From positions 281-47,997 of the forward strand of contig DBWI01000026.1 of assembly GCA_002308915.1 (NCBI GenBank): a stretch of DNA of 47,717 bases, in the 5' to 3' direction. The notes under the pieces were generated by a model. That model saw nothing but the letters and a program-made list of their open reading frames with translations, searched no databases and was not told the DNA's origin. This stretch comes from Christensenella sp. UBA1242. Lineage in GTDB: Bacteria; Bacillota; Clostridia; Christensenellales; UBA1242. The position numbers and the translations under genes were made by a program. Below, piece by piece: positions 17,815 to 27,123 of this stretch. Position 1 is the first letter of the stretch; each line of letters starts with the position of its first letter.

Positions 17815-18525
17815 TTATAAAATATTTTGAGAAACTGTTGTCAATTTATATCCTCTTTGGTTATAAAATGAAATAATGTCGCCAACAGCTAGCGCTGTAC
17901 ACTTTGTTGGATGCATTAATATTAGGTCGCCACCAGTTGGATTTTTGGTCGCACGAGAGATAATTAATTCAACATTTTGGTCACGCCAATCAATTGTGTC
18001 CTTTGACCACATTATAGTTTTATACCCTACATCTTGTGCAACTTTTATTGTGGTACTACTATATGAACCACTTGGTGGAGCAAAAAGTTTGATTTGATAA
18101 TTGCATAATTCACTAACAATTTTGTGTGTCATTAGCATTTCGCTTCTGTTTTTTTCTTCATTTAATTGCTTGTGGTCTTTGTGCCAATAACCATGATTTC
18201 CTACTTCATGCCCTGCCTCAATAATTTTTTTGAGTGTGTCAGAATTTTTTACTGCCCAGCATCCGCCAACAAAAAATGTTGCCTGTGCATTACCTACTTT
18301 TAGTTCTTCTAGGATATCATCAATATATTCTTCACCTTGATAAACATTGAACATTAAACTTATATTATTGTTATTTTTGTTCCCGTGGTATATTGCTGAT
18401 GCTTTGTTTGAAGAAAAAACACTTGTTGTTTGGCCGAGTGTTGTGATTGTAGCCAATGATACTAACGCAAAAATTATAAATATATTTGCAACAACTGTTC
18501 TAAAAAACTTTTCTGAGATTTTCAT
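17815..18525 (-). CDS. ylxY: YlxY-like polysaccharide deacetylase family protein
   Basis: This is a NodB-fold protein with an N-terminal membrane anchor (about 9-31), 236 residues from ATG 18525. It sits downstream of pnp, as ylxY does in Bacillus. The first NodB motif, normally TFDDG, reads MFNVYQGEEY, so the catalytic-base and metal Asp are gone. GNHGYWHKDH keeps the His pair, and APPSGSY replaces the usual RPPYG. The FNV..GEEY wording resembles the YlxY sporulation subgroup as I recall it, so loss of deacetylase chemistry may be a subgroup trait. The longer TTG start at 18576 is rejected because it runs through the pnp terminator. No clear ribosome site precedes the ATG. Confidence 0.8.
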   Translation of the reverse strand: MKISEKFFRTVVANIFIIFALVSLATITTLGQTTSVFSSNKASAIYHGNKNNNNISLMFNVYQGEEYIDDILEELKVGNAQATFFVGGCWAVKNSDTLKKIIEAGHEVGNHGYWHKDHKQLNEEKNRSEMLMTHKIVSELCNYQIKLFAPPSGSYSSTTIKVAQDVGYKTIMWSKDTIDWRDQNVELIISRATKNPTGGDLILMHPTKCTALAVGDIISFYNQRGYKLTTVSQNIL

Positions 18526-18550
18526 ACTATATTTGTATGAATGATGGCAT

Positions 18551-18582
18551 AAAAAAAGACCGTAAGTTACGGTCAATTTTTT
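18551..18582 (-). terminator. Terminator after pnp
   Basis: GACCGTAA (18558-18565) and TTACGGTC (18567-18574) form an almost perfect palindrome. T runs flank it on both strands (seven T on the minus strand at 18557-18551). It lies 9 bases past the pnp stop and should end rpsO-pnp transcripts. ylxY would then need read-through or its own start. Confidence 0.8.
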
Positions 18583-18590
18583 GTTATTAA

Positions 18591-20681
18591 TTAGTCTTTT
18601 GCAATAAGTTTGAAGTCTACTCTGCCCTTGTCATCAATTTTGAGTACTTCAACTTCAACTCTGTCACCAACATTGACAACATCTTCAACTTTTTCTACTC
18701 TCTTGTCTGAAAGTTTTGAAATGTGAATCATTCCTTCTTTGCCTTGTGCAACTTCAACAAAAGCACCAAAGTTCATTATTCTTACAACTTTTCCTGAATA
18801 AATTTTTCCTACTTCAAAATCTTCAGCAATTGCAAGGATGATTTCTTTTGCTCTTTCTGCCATTTCTGCATTTGGTGTTGCAATAAATACAAGACCATCA
18901 TCATTAATATCGATTTTAACTTTTGTTTCTTCGATAATCTTGTTGATTACTTTTCCACCTGAACCAATAACATCTTTAATCTTGTCTGGATTGATATTGA
19001 ATGAAATGATTTTTGGAGCATATTTTGAAAGCTCTTTTCTTGGTTGTGGAAGAACTGCCAACATCTTATCCAAAATAAATATTCTGCCTTGACGAGCTTG
19101 TTCCAATGCTGTTGTTAATATTTGCTTGTCAATTCCTTTGATTTTTATATCCATTTGGATTGCTGTGATACCTTTTGTTGTTCCTGTAACTTTGAAGTCC
19201 ATATCACCAAGGAAATCCTCCATTCCTTGAATATCACTAAGAACTGCAACGTTATTTGATTCTGTATCTTTGATTAATCCCATTGCAATACCGCCAACAG
19301 GTGCTTTGATTGGAACACCAGCATCCATAAGAGCAAGTGTTGAGCCACAAGTTGATGCCATTGATGATGAACCATTTGATGATAATACTTCACTAACAAG
19401 TCTTATTGCATATGGGAAGTCTTCTTCTGATGGAATTACTGGAACAAGTGCTCTTTCTGCAAGTGCGCCGTGTCCAATTTCTCTTCTGCCTGGACTCTTG
19501 AGTGGTCTAGCTTCACCTGTTGCATAAGGTGGCATGTTGTAGTGATGGATATATCTCTTTACTTCTTCGTCTTCGTCAAGAACTTCAATCTCTTGAGCGT
19601 CTGAAATTGGTCCTAATGTACAAGTTGTTAATACTTGTGTTTGACCACGAGTAAATACACCTGTGCCATGAACTCTTGGAAGAACGCCAACTTCACACCA
19701 AATTGGTCTGATTTCTGTTAATTTTCTTCCGTCTGGACGAACACCATCATTCAATATTTTCTTTCTTACAATTTCTTTTGTGAGTTTGTATAACACATCA
19801 CCTATTTCTCTTTCTCTGTCTGGGAATATTTCGGCAAAGTGTTCTTTTGTTTCTACATCAACTGCTTCTTGATTTTGTTGTCTTGTTTCTCTGTCAAATG
19901 TGTCTAATGCTTTAACAAGTTTGTCATAAGCAAATTCTCTAACTGCTTGGGCAACATCTTCTTTTGGAAGATATGACACATATTCAGCAACTGGCTTACC
20001 AATTTCCTCTTTCATTTTTAATTGGAAAGCAACTTGCTTTTTGATTTCTTCGTGAGCGAACATGATTGCATCAAGCATTGTTTGTTCACTAACTTCATCT
20101 GCACCTGCTTCAACCATTAAGATTGCTTCGTTAGTTCCACTAACTGTTAAGTGCATATTACTCTTTTCTCTTTCTTCTTCTGTTCCGTTAACAATAAACT
20201 TTCCATCAACACAAGATACAAGTACTGAACCTGTTGGACCTTGGAATGGAATATCTGAAATTGTTAATGCTATTGATGAACCAAGCATTGCAAGTGGTTC
20301 AATAGCAACATCTGGATCTACAGAAAGTGCTGTTGCAACAACTGCAACATCATTAAAGAAACCTTTTGGGAAAAGTGGACGAAGTGGACGGTCAATCAAT
20401 CTTGAAACAAGGATTGCCTTGTCTGCTGGACGACCTTCTCTTTTCTTGTAGCCCCCAGGGATTTTTCCTACTGAGTACATTTTTTCTTCAAAATCTACTC
20501 CAAGAGGGAAAAAGTCAATACCTTCTCTTGCTTCTTTGGCCATTGTTACGTTAACCATAACAACTGTTTCGCCACATCTAACAAGACATGAACCATTTGC
20601 TTGTTCACAGTACTTTCCTGTTTCTACAACAACTTTTTTGCCACCAATCTCGGTTTCAAAAACTTTTGCTATATTACTCAT
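18591..20681 (-). CDS. pnp: Polyribonucleotide nucleotidyltransferase (PNPase)
   Basis: PNPase is a phosphorolytic 3'-5' exoribonuclease of the RNA degradosome. The 696 residues hold two RNase PH domains (about 1-230 and 300-530), with GDMDFKVTGT and GITAIQMD giving catalytic acidic residues in the second. A KH domain follows (IGSGGKVINKIIEET near 560), then a C-terminal S1 domain (FGAFVEVAQGKEGMIHISKL). Everything expected is present. It follows rpsO, as in most bacteria, with a GC-rich hairpin between them. AAGAGGT precedes the ATG. Confidence 0.97.
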   Translation of the reverse strand: MSNIAKVFETEIGGKKVVVETGKYCEQANGSCLVRCGETVVMVNVTMAKEAREGIDFFPLGVDFEEKMYSVGKIPGGYKKREGRPADKAILVSRLIDRPLRPLFPKGFFNDVAVVATALSVDPDVAIEPLAMLGSSIALTISDIPFQGPTGSVLVSCVDGKFIVNGTEEEREKSNMHLTVSGTNEAILMVEAGADEVSEQTMLDAIMFAHEEIKKQVAFQLKMKEEIGKPVAEYVSYLPKEDVAQAVREFAYDKLVKALDTFDRETRQQNQEAVDVETKEHFAEIFPDREREIGDVLYKLTKEIVRKKILNDGVRPDGRKLTEIRPIWCEVGVLPRVHGTGVFTRGQTQVLTTCTLGPISDAQEIEVLDEDEEVKRYIHHYNMPPYATGEARPLKSPGRREIGHGALAERALVPVIPSEEDFPYAIRLVSEVLSSNGSSSMASTCGSTLALMDAGVPIKAPVGGIAMGLIKDTESNNVAVLSDIQGMEDFLGDMDFKVTGTTKGITAIQMDIKIKGIDKQILTTALEQARQGRIFILDKMLAVLPQPRKELSKYAPKIISFNINPDKIKDVIGSGGKVINKIIEETKVKIDINDDGLVFIATPNAEMAERAKEIILAIAEDFEVGKIYSGKVVRIMNFGAFVEVAQGKEGMIHISKLSDKRVEKVEDVVNVGDRVEVEVLKIDDKGRVDFKLIAKD

Positions 20682-20705
20682 AATTACCTCTTTTTACAAA
20701 ATAAA

Positions 20706-20723
20706 TGGGGGAAAAATCCCCCA
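20706..20723 (-). terminator. GC-rich hairpin between rpsO and pnp
   Basis: GGGGGA and TCCCCC form a 6-bp GC-rich stem with a 4-base loop (20707-20722). On the minus strand ATTTATTTT follows, a poor T run, so it may only slow or partly stop transcription. A hairpin here is also where RNase III/PNPase autocontrol acts in other bacteria; that role is inference. Confidence 0.55.
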
Positions 20724-20731
20724 AAATTAAA

Positions 20732-20992
20732 TTATCTTATATTTAATTCTTTTTTAAGTTCACGGTAAGCATCAATGTCTCTTGCTTCTAAGTATGCCAA
20801 GAAACCTTTTCTTTTACCAACAAGTTTCAAAAGACCACGTCTTGAATGGTTATCTTTTTTGTTAACCTTAAGGTGTTCTGTGAGTTCGTTAATTCTTTCT
20901 GTTAAGAGAGCGATTTGAACTTGTGCAGAACCTGTGTCGTGCTCTGATGTTGCAAACTTTGCAATAATCTCTTGTTTTCTAGCCTTTTCCAT
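20732..20992 (-). CDS. rpsO: 30S ribosomal protein S15
   Basis: S15 is a primary 16S rRNA binding protein of the 30S platform. The 86 residues include GSAQVQIALLTERINELTEHL and DNHSRRGLLKLVGKRK, which contact the rRNA three-way junction. The family is usually 88-89 residues. AGGAGG precedes the ATG. The upstream 100 bases form a structured leader (separate entry). Confidence 0.97.
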   Translation of the reverse strand: MEKARKQEIIAKFATSEHDTGSAQVQIALLTERINELTEHLKVNKKDNHSRRGLLKLVGKRKGFLAYLEARDIDAYRELKKELNIR

Positions 20993-21100
20993 TATTTTTT
21001 CCTCCTATAATTTTATTACGCCACAAGCAAAGACTACCGTTAGAGGATTGTCGAATAACCTGTGCAAGTGGACAACGTGTATAATATAACATATTATATT
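20993..21100 (-). promoter_or_regulatory. Promoter region and structured leader of rpsO
   Basis: On the minus strand a very AT-rich stretch with TATAAT-like hexamers (21098-21081) leads into an unusually GC-rich leader at about 21080-21015. CCAC and GTGG can pair across it with GCA/TGC stacked inside, and TTGTC can pair alternatively with GACAA. Competing helices before a ribosomal protein gene suggest S15 feedback control, which is inferred and not matched to a known model. The -35 is unclear. Confidence 0.5.
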
Positions 21101-21108
21101 AAACTAGT

Positions 21109-22527
21109 CTAGTGTTTTTTTGAAAAAAGATTATTCTTTTTTTCAATCATTTCATCAATACGTGAAATATATTCCCTAATATCCTTTACATTTGCAAATC
21201 TTTCTATTTTGTTTTCGTAATTATATATTCTTTTTGAGATACCATTTGCACCACATGCAAGGATAGAAAGTGTTTCTTCCATGCTATCTACATTGAACAA
21301 ACAAACTTTTTCTCTGTAGTACCCTACATTTTCTTGACATTGAATTTGATTTTTTTGTCTATATAAATAATATGGTTTGTAGCCATTTGCACGAAGTGCC
21401 CTTGCTGAATAATCAATCATTTTGTCTGTTACAGCATTCTGTTCTTCTGCACTTTGTGCCAAAATTGAACCATTTTTTAGTGATAATGTGTGAACTGTAA
21501 TATTGTCTGGAGCTAGTTCAATTGCTGTGTCTATACTCTTTTTGAAACCACGAAGTGTTTCACCTGGGAGCCCTGCAATTAAGTCCATATTAATTGAAAA
21601 ATCAAATGGTATTGCAATTTTGTATGCATCAATAACATCTTTTACTGTATGTTTTCTGCCAATTCTTTTGAGTGTTGCATCAACAAATGTTTGTGGATTG
21701 ATGCTTATTCGTGTTACTTTGTGTTTTTTTAGAACTTCAAGTTTTTCTTTTGTTATTGTGTCTGGTCTGCCACATTCAACAGTAAATTCACTAACTGGAT
21801 AATTTAGATTATCAAGCAACATATCTAGTTCTTCTGCAGAAAGAACAGTTGGAGTTCCGCCGCCAATATAAATTGTCCTTAAAATGTAGGAATTATCAAA
21901 AATCAATTTTTTCGTTGCGTTTATTTCTTTGATGAGTGCAGCAAGATAATCTGGCATTAGTGCACGCACCTTGTCTATTTCTGAAGAAATAAATGAGCAA
22001 TATGCACATCTTGTTGGACAAAATGGTATATTGATATATAAATCAACAAGATTGTCATTTCTTATGATACACTTTTGATTTTGAATAACATTTTGAACGA
22101 GTTTTGCCTTTTCTTTTGAAAGTAAGAAATTGTCCATTAAAGCTTTGTCTAGCATATAAAGTTCAACACCTTGATTTAGTAAGTCATAACCTATTTTTGT
22201 TGGTCTGATGCCAGTTAAAGAGCCCCAAGGCAAGTCTTTAGCAAAGTGCTTTGACAACATTTTGTATAGTGTTAATTTGGCAAATCTTTTTAGTTGACGC
22301 TTGTCTTCCAAAATGTCATTAGTTTGCTTCATTACTTTGCTTTCTTCAAATGTAAACTCATCAGTTTCATCTTTGATGAAAAATTTGTTGTTTACATTAT
22401 TTTTTTCTCTTGTCATTGTATGTTCAACATAAGGAAGTTCATCATCACTTGTGCTGGTTGGGTAAAATAAATGCATAACATCATACAAATCATATTCAAT
22501 TTTTTCGTAATTTGTTTTTATTTTCAT
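21109..22527 (-). CDS. hemZ: HemZ-like radical SAM protein (coproporphyrinogen dehydrogenase-like)
   Basis: This is a 472-residue radical-SAM protein of the HemN/HemZ group. The cluster motif is CPTRCAYC, near residue 171, preceded by LYINIPF. YIGGGTPT (near 247), ECGRPDTIT and NMDLIAGLPGET follow, as in HemZ. The N-terminal 165 residues (WGSLTGIRPTKIGYDLL) are the HemZ-specific extension. HemZ was named for oxygen-independent coproporphyrinogen III oxidation, but many HemN-like proteins do other work and no other haem gene is in this window. It starts at TAATG shared with the rel stop. Confidence 0.85.
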   Translation of the reverse strand: MKIKTNYEKIEYDLYDVMHLFYPTSTSDDELPYVEHTMTREKNNVNNKFFIKDETDEFTFEESKVMKQTNDILEDKRQLKRFAKLTLYKMLSKHFAKDLPWGSLTGIRPTKIGYDLLNQGVELYMLDKALMDNFLLSKEKAKLVQNVIQNQKCIIRNDNLVDLYINIPFCPTRCAYCSFISSEIDKVRALMPDYLAALIKEINATKKLIFDNSYILRTIYIGGGTPTVLSAEELDMLLDNLNYPVSEFTVECGRPDTITKEKLEVLKKHKVTRISINPQTFVDATLKRIGRKHTVKDVIDAYKIAIPFDFSINMDLIAGLPGETLRGFKKSIDTAIELAPDNITVHTLSLKNGSILAQSAEEQNAVTDKMIDYSARALRANGYKPYYLYRQKNQIQCQENVGYYREKVCLFNVDSMEETLSILACGANGISKRIYNYENKIERFANVKDIREYISRIDEMIEKKNNLFSKKH

Positions 22528-24632
22528 TATATCCCCACTCTAAATACATCTTCGACAGAATTTATGTCTTTTACAATGTTTATTATTTTCTTGATATCTT
22601 CTTGCTTTTGAACTTCAACTTTCATCATTGTAACAATTTTGCCATTGACATTTTCTTTGCTGTCTATTCCAAGTATTCTGTACCCTGCACCAACAACATC
22701 TTGAGTTAATTTAATCAAAAATTTGTCTGATTTTGTTGAAATTATCTTCATTACAACACCTGTTGTCTTTGATTTTACATCTCCGTCCCATAGTGCATCA
22801 ATTAACCTTTCTTCTTCCAAATATTTTAGATTTGGACACATTTTTCTGTGTATTGTAACACCACGACCACGAGAGATATAGCCAACAATTTCTTCACCAA
22901 ATACTGGAGAACAGCAACCAGCATAACGAACAAGCATTCCACTATCACCATCAACCAGAACTCCATCTTTGTTCTTTTTGATTACAAGAGATGAATTTTG
23001 ATTGTGTTCTTGTTGAATTTGTTGTATTTCTGCCTTGTTGTCTTGTTCATAAAGTTGACATAGTTTGTTTACAATATTATTTGCAGATACGCTTCCATAA
23101 CCAATTGAAGCAAACAATTCTTCTTGTGTGTTGAATACATATTTGAATTGCTCAAGTGCAAGGTATTTATCAACCAATACTTTGCTTGGAGAATATCCCT
23201 TTGCTTTTATGCCTTGTTCAAGCATTGAAATACCAAGTTTGATGTTCTCTTCTTTGTATTCGTGCTTGAAGTATGCATTAATCTTTGATTTTGCACTTGA
23301 TGTTTTTACCATTTTGAGCCAGTCTCGTGATGGTCCTTTTGAATTTTGAGATGTGATAATCTCTACAACATCACCATTTTTGAGTTTGGTTGAAAGTGGT
23401 TTGATTTTTCCATTTATTTTTGCACCAACACACTTGTTGCCTATTTCACTGTGAATTGAGTATGCAAAATCTAAAACTGTTGCACCTTCAACAAATTCAA
23501 GTACTTTGCCTTTTGGTGTTTGGACATAAATTTGACCTTCACAAAGATTTGTTCTTAATGTGTCAATAAATTCTTCGCTTGATAAGTCTTTTGATGATTC
23601 CATCATTTCTCTAAGCCAAGATATTTTTTTGTCTAGTTCACTTAATTTATTTTTCTTTTCTTTGTATAACCAATGGGCAAACACACCAAATTCTGCCAAT
23701 TTGTGCATCTCGTATGTTCTAATTTGAATTTCTAATGGTCTTTCGTTCTCTGCAATTACCGTTGTATGCAAGCTTTGATAGCCATTTGGTTTTGGTGATG
23801 CGATATAATCCTTAAATCTGCCTTCCATTGGCTTGTAAATGCCGTGAATTTTGCCAAGTACTGCATAGCAGTCTTCAACACTATTAACAAGCACTCTTAC
23901 AGCAATTAAATCGTAGATGTTGGCTAGAGAATAGCCTTTTGATTGTATTTTTTTGTAAATGCTTGAAAAGTGCTTTTGTCTAGACATTATTGTTGCATCA
24001 CTTAGTTTTAGTTCATCCAATATTGTTTGAATGTTTTTTGTTGTTATTTGAATTTGTTTTTCGTTGACATCTTTTTGAAGCATAACACTTGTTGCCAATG
24101 TGTCATAAGTTTTTGGGTCAAGGAATTTTAGACAATAGTCTTCCAAATTTGATTTTAGTGAATTTAGACCAAGTCTTTCTGCAAGTGGAGCATATATTTC
24201 CCTTACATCCAAAAGAGTTTGATGTTGCTCACGTGTTAGTGGCAAAGAGTATTTTGATATGTCATATAACATAATGTATAGTCTTATGACTATTACTCTT
24301 ATATCACTGCTCATTGCAATAAACATTTTACGCAATACTTCTGCTTGCTCTTGTTTTGATGTCCCTTCTGCAAAATTAAAGTTTGTGCAAAGTGTGTTAT
24401 ATATTTTTAATATATCAACATCTGTTGTTTGTTCATCAAATTTGTAACCAAGCTCATAAGCAAGATATGCAATAATTGAGTCAAAATCTAACCTGAAATT
24501 GATTAAATTGCTGACAATTTCGAATATTTTTTCGTCATTTTGGGCTTTATTTTGACAAATTATATCTAAAAGCTCTTTTTCTTTTTCATCAAGAGAAAAA
24601 TTGTCTATAATCAATTTTTTAATTTTGTCCAT
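22527..24632 (-). CDS. relA: Rel/SpoT family (p)ppGpp synthetase with a degenerate hydrolase domain
   Basis: Rel makes (p)ppGpp in the stringent response. The synthetase (about 180-325) looks intact: SRQKHFSSIYKK, IYDLIAVRV (Asp 241), RFKD (272-275), PKPNGYQSLHTT and EIQIRT (Glu 301). TGS (about 365-428), the zinc-finger-like region (RYAGCCSPV to HRKMCPN) and a C-terminal ACT domain follow. The N-terminal HD region is ruined. The leading histidine motif is missing, HDVVEDT is replaced by YELGYKFDE (59-67), and LADRLHN reads LYIMLYD. The hydrolase should therefore be dead, while the synthetase keeps the RXKD type of bifunctional enzymes. AAGGAGG lies inside the recJ 3' end (14-base overlap). 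Confidence 0.95.
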   Translation of the reverse strand: MDKIKKLIIDNFSLDEKEKELLDIICQNKAQNDEKIFEIVSNLINFRLDFDSIIAYLAYELGYKFDEQTTDVDILKIYNTLCTNFNFAEGTSKQEQAEVLRKMFIAMSSDIRVIVIRLYIMLYDISKYSLPLTREQHQTLLDVREIYAPLAERLGLNSLKSNLEDYCLKFLDPKTYDTLATSVMLQKDVNEKQIQITTKNIQTILDELKLSDATIMSRQKHFSSIYKKIQSKGYSLANIYDLIAVRVLVNSVEDCYAVLGKIHGIYKPMEGRFKDYIASPKPNGYQSLHTTVIAENERPLEIQIRTYEMHKLAEFGVFAHWLYKEKKNKLSELDKKISWLREMMESSKDLSSEEFIDTLRTNLCEGQIYVQTPKGKVLEFVEGATVLDFAYSIHSEIGNKCVGAKINGKIKPLSTKLKNGDVVEIITSQNSKGPSRDWLKMVKTSSAKSKINAYFKHEYKEENIKLGISMLEQGIKAKGYSPSKVLVDKYLALEQFKYVFNTQEELFASIGYGSVSANNIVNKLCQLYEQDNKAEIQQIQQEHNQNSSLVIKKNKDGVLVDGDSGMLVRYAGCCSPVFGEEIVGYISRGRGVTIHRKMCPNLKYLEEERLIDALWDGDVKSKTTGVVMKIISTKSDKFLIKLTQDVVGAGYRILGIDSKENVNGKIVTMMKVEVQKQEDIKKIINIVKDINSVEDVFRVGI

Positions 24633-27018
24633 ATATCCTCCTTATTAAATTTGCTGTATTATATATTTTTGATTGTGATAAATCTGTTTTAATTGATTTG
24701 TTAAGTTTATAACAAAATAGTCCATCCTTTGTACCATGATTTATTATATTTAACTCTGACAAAATATAAAAGTACAAAATAAAATTTTCAAAACTGATTT
24801 TTATATTCTCTTTGTATATTCTGCTGTGAAGTCCCAAAATACTTGTAAATAATTCACTCTCTAATTTTGTTAAAACATTATATAATTCCAAAATATTTTC
24901 TCTGTTTAAATTTAGAGAAGTAAACAAGTTTTTGTCTTGATTGTTTAGCTCTGGAATAAATATATTTGCATCTGAGATTTTTTGTATTTCCTGCAAGTAT
25001 GATTTGTCCAAAATATCATCCAAAAAGATAATATTTTTATAACTTTTTGCAAAGGAAATATCTTCTGGACAAATGTTAATTGCATTAAAACCAGTGACAT
25101 TTGTTGAAATGAAATTTACTTCAAAAATATTGCTTAAATCATATGACTCATAGAACTTTTTGTATGACTCTGTGTTAAATGAAACAAAGCATGTACCAAA
25201 CACAGATGAAGCACAATTTACTACAAAATTTATTACTTCATTTGGTGTATAGGTTTTTACATTGGCAAGTTCACTTTCTATGTTGTTATTTACATACTTT
25301 AGCTGTTGGAATTTTAGCGGATTAAAGTATTTTGTGGCACTATCCTTAAGTTCATTGCTAGAAGCAAAAGTTTTGACTATCCCTTTATATACACCCTTAA
25401 ATGATGATTGCAATTCGAATACAAATTGATATTCTTTGCCAAAATTAAGTCTTGCAGCATCTTTGAGATAATTAAAGAATAGTAAGTGCAATTTTTTGTC
25501 AATATGAATATATGAATGCAAAGAATTAGGCTTTAATGGAACAATTTTGGCATTTCCTGCTCTAACCATAAATCTTGGCTTTGAATTTTCACAGCCACAT
25601 GGTTCAATTTTCCTTAAATCATTAAAAAATTTGTCTGTTATATCATTAACATTAATTTCCAAATCATAGTAATTGATTGGAATGAATGCCTTTGTGTTTA
25701 TATTTTGAATTATAAATGATGAAACACGATTGCAGAATTCATCAAAATGATTTACATTCATTGTAAGTCCCGCAGCCACTTTGTGCCCACCAAAAACTTC
25801 CAAAATATCTTTAACAGAGCTAAGCACTTGATGAATGTTTACATCATCAATACTTCTTGCAGAGCCTTTGAGTTCATCGCCTTCTTGAGCAAACAAAATT
25901 ACTGGTCTGTTGTATATTTCTAGTATTCTTGAACAAACAATACCAAGTATGCCACTATCCCATTCCTTTGATTTTAATATAATTACTGGGGTTTGTGACA
26001 TATTTTGATTTTTTAGCATTTCTGCACAATCATCAAATACTTTATTGCAAATTTCCTGTCTTTTTTGATTATAATTGTTTATCTTTTCTATAAGTGCTTT
26101 TACCTTTGCTGCATTGCTTTCTAGCATTAGTTCAAGCGAAACAGCAGCATCACCCATTCTTCCCGATGCATTGAGTTTTGGCGCAATTTTGAAAGCAATA
26201 TCTGATGCTTCCAGTTTGTTTGGGTCCAATTTGTTCTGTTTGCACATTACTTTTAGTCCATATGGAAGATATTTGTCAAAAACATTAAGTCCTTTTGCCA
26301 CAATAACCCTGTTTTCATCTGTTAATGGAACGATATCTGCTATGGTGGCGATTGTTGCTATGGATATAAATATTTCGCTCTCTTGGAAGCCTAAAATGGC
26401 CTGTGCAATCTTGAATGCCACGCCTGTTCCACAAAGGCCATTGAATGTGTATGCTTGGTCTTTTAGTTTTGGATTAACAACAATGCAATCTGGAATAACA
26501 TCTGGTATTTCGTGATGGTCTGTTATTATTATGTCTATTCCAAGTGATTTGCAATATTCAACTTCATCATGACAAGTAATTCCACAGTCAACTGTTATAA
26601 TTAAGTCTGGCTTGCTTTTTTGGCATATTTTGTCTATAACACTGTTTGTTAGACCATATCCATCAATAAAACGATTTGGCAAATAATATGACGCATTTGT
26701 ACCTAATTTTTTGAGTATACCAAGCATTATTGCTGTTGCTGACATTCCATCAACATCATAATCACCAAAAATCAATATTTTTTTGTTTTGCTTTACTGCT
26801 TCTCTTATTTTTTCAACACATTCTTTCATTCCTGAAAGCAAAAATGGGTCAACATATTTTTGTTTTGTTGGTGATAAAAAAGTGGCTATCTGCTCGCTTG
26901 TTTGATAACCTTTGGAATATATTATTTCCATAACTTTTTCATCTATATCAAATTGCTTTGATAATTGACGAATAACAGTGCCATCTGCACCATTATTATA
27001 AAACTTTATTAAATTCAT
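24619..27018 (-). CDS. recJ: Single-stranded-DNA exonuclease RecJ
   Basis: RecJ is a 5'-3' single-strand exonuclease used in repair and recombination. The DHH domain shows DYDVDGMSATAIM (near 82), VDCGI, the family DHH in ITDHHEIPD, and GTGVAFKIA. The DHHA1 domain has the GGHKVAAGLT motif near residue 410. An OB-fold region and a long, poorly conserved C-terminal part complete 799 residues. It heads the recJ-rel-hemZ unit and has its own promoter (27065-27093). The ribosome site is weak (GGTAG). Confidence 0.94.
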   Translation of the reverse strand: MNLIKFYNNGADGTVIRQLSKQFDIDEKVMEIIYSKGYQTSEQIATFLSPTKQKYVDPFLLSGMKECVEKIREAVKQNKKILIFGDYDVDGMSATAIMLGILKKLGTNASYYLPNRFIDGYGLTNSVIDKICQKSKPDLIITVDCGITCHDEVEYCKSLGIDIIITDHHEIPDVIPDCIVVNPKLKDQAYTFNGLCGTGVAFKIAQAILGFQESEIFISIATIATIADIVPLTDENRVIVAKGLNVFDKYLPYGLKVMCKQNKLDPNKLEASDIAFKIAPKLNASGRMGDAAVSLELMLESNAAKVKALIEKINNYNQKRQEICNKVFDDCAEMLKNQNMSQTPVIILKSKEWDSGILGIVCSRILEIYNRPVILFAQEGDELKGSARSIDDVNIHQVLSSVKDILEVFGGHKVAAGLTMNVNHFDEFCNRVSSFIIQNINTKAFIPINYYDLEINVNDITDKFFNDLRKIEPCGCENSKPRFMVRAGNAKIVPLKPNSLHSYIHIDKKLHLLFFNYLKDAARLNFGKEYQFVFELQSSFKGVYKGIVKTFASSNELKDSATKYFNPLKFQQLKYVNNNIESELANVKTYTPNEVINFVVNCASSVFGTCFVSFNTESYKKFYESYDLSNIFEVNFISTNVTGFNAINICPEDISFAKSYKNIIFLDDILDKSYLQEIQKISDANIFIPELNNQDKNLFTSLNLNRENILELYNVLTKLESELFTSILGLHSRIYKENIKISFENFILYFYILSELNIINHGTKDGLFCYKLNKSIKTDLSQSKIYNTANLIRRIYGQN

Positions 27019-27064
27019 TTTTTCTACCCATCTGCAATAACAGCAGACATCACCTTATGACTTG

Positions 27065-27093
27065 ATTATACAATACTTAAAAAAAAAGAACAA
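27065..27093 (-). promoter_or_regulatory. Promoter of recJ-rel-hemZ, nested in the secF terminator
   Basis: On the minus strand: TTGTTC (27093-27088), 17 bases, then consensus TATAAT (27070-27065). The -35 lies in the descending arm of the terminator at 27079-27111. Confidence 0.65.
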
Positions 27094-27111
27094 CCAAAAT
27101 TGGCTGTTCTT
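27079..27111 (-). terminator. Terminator of secD-secF
   Basis: AAGAACA(A)CCA pairs with TGG(C)TGTTCTT across 27086-27111 with a small AT loop. On the minus strand a long T run continues to 27079. It starts 13 bases past the secF stop. Confidence 0.85.
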
Positions 27112-27123
27112 GTTTTTTTATTT

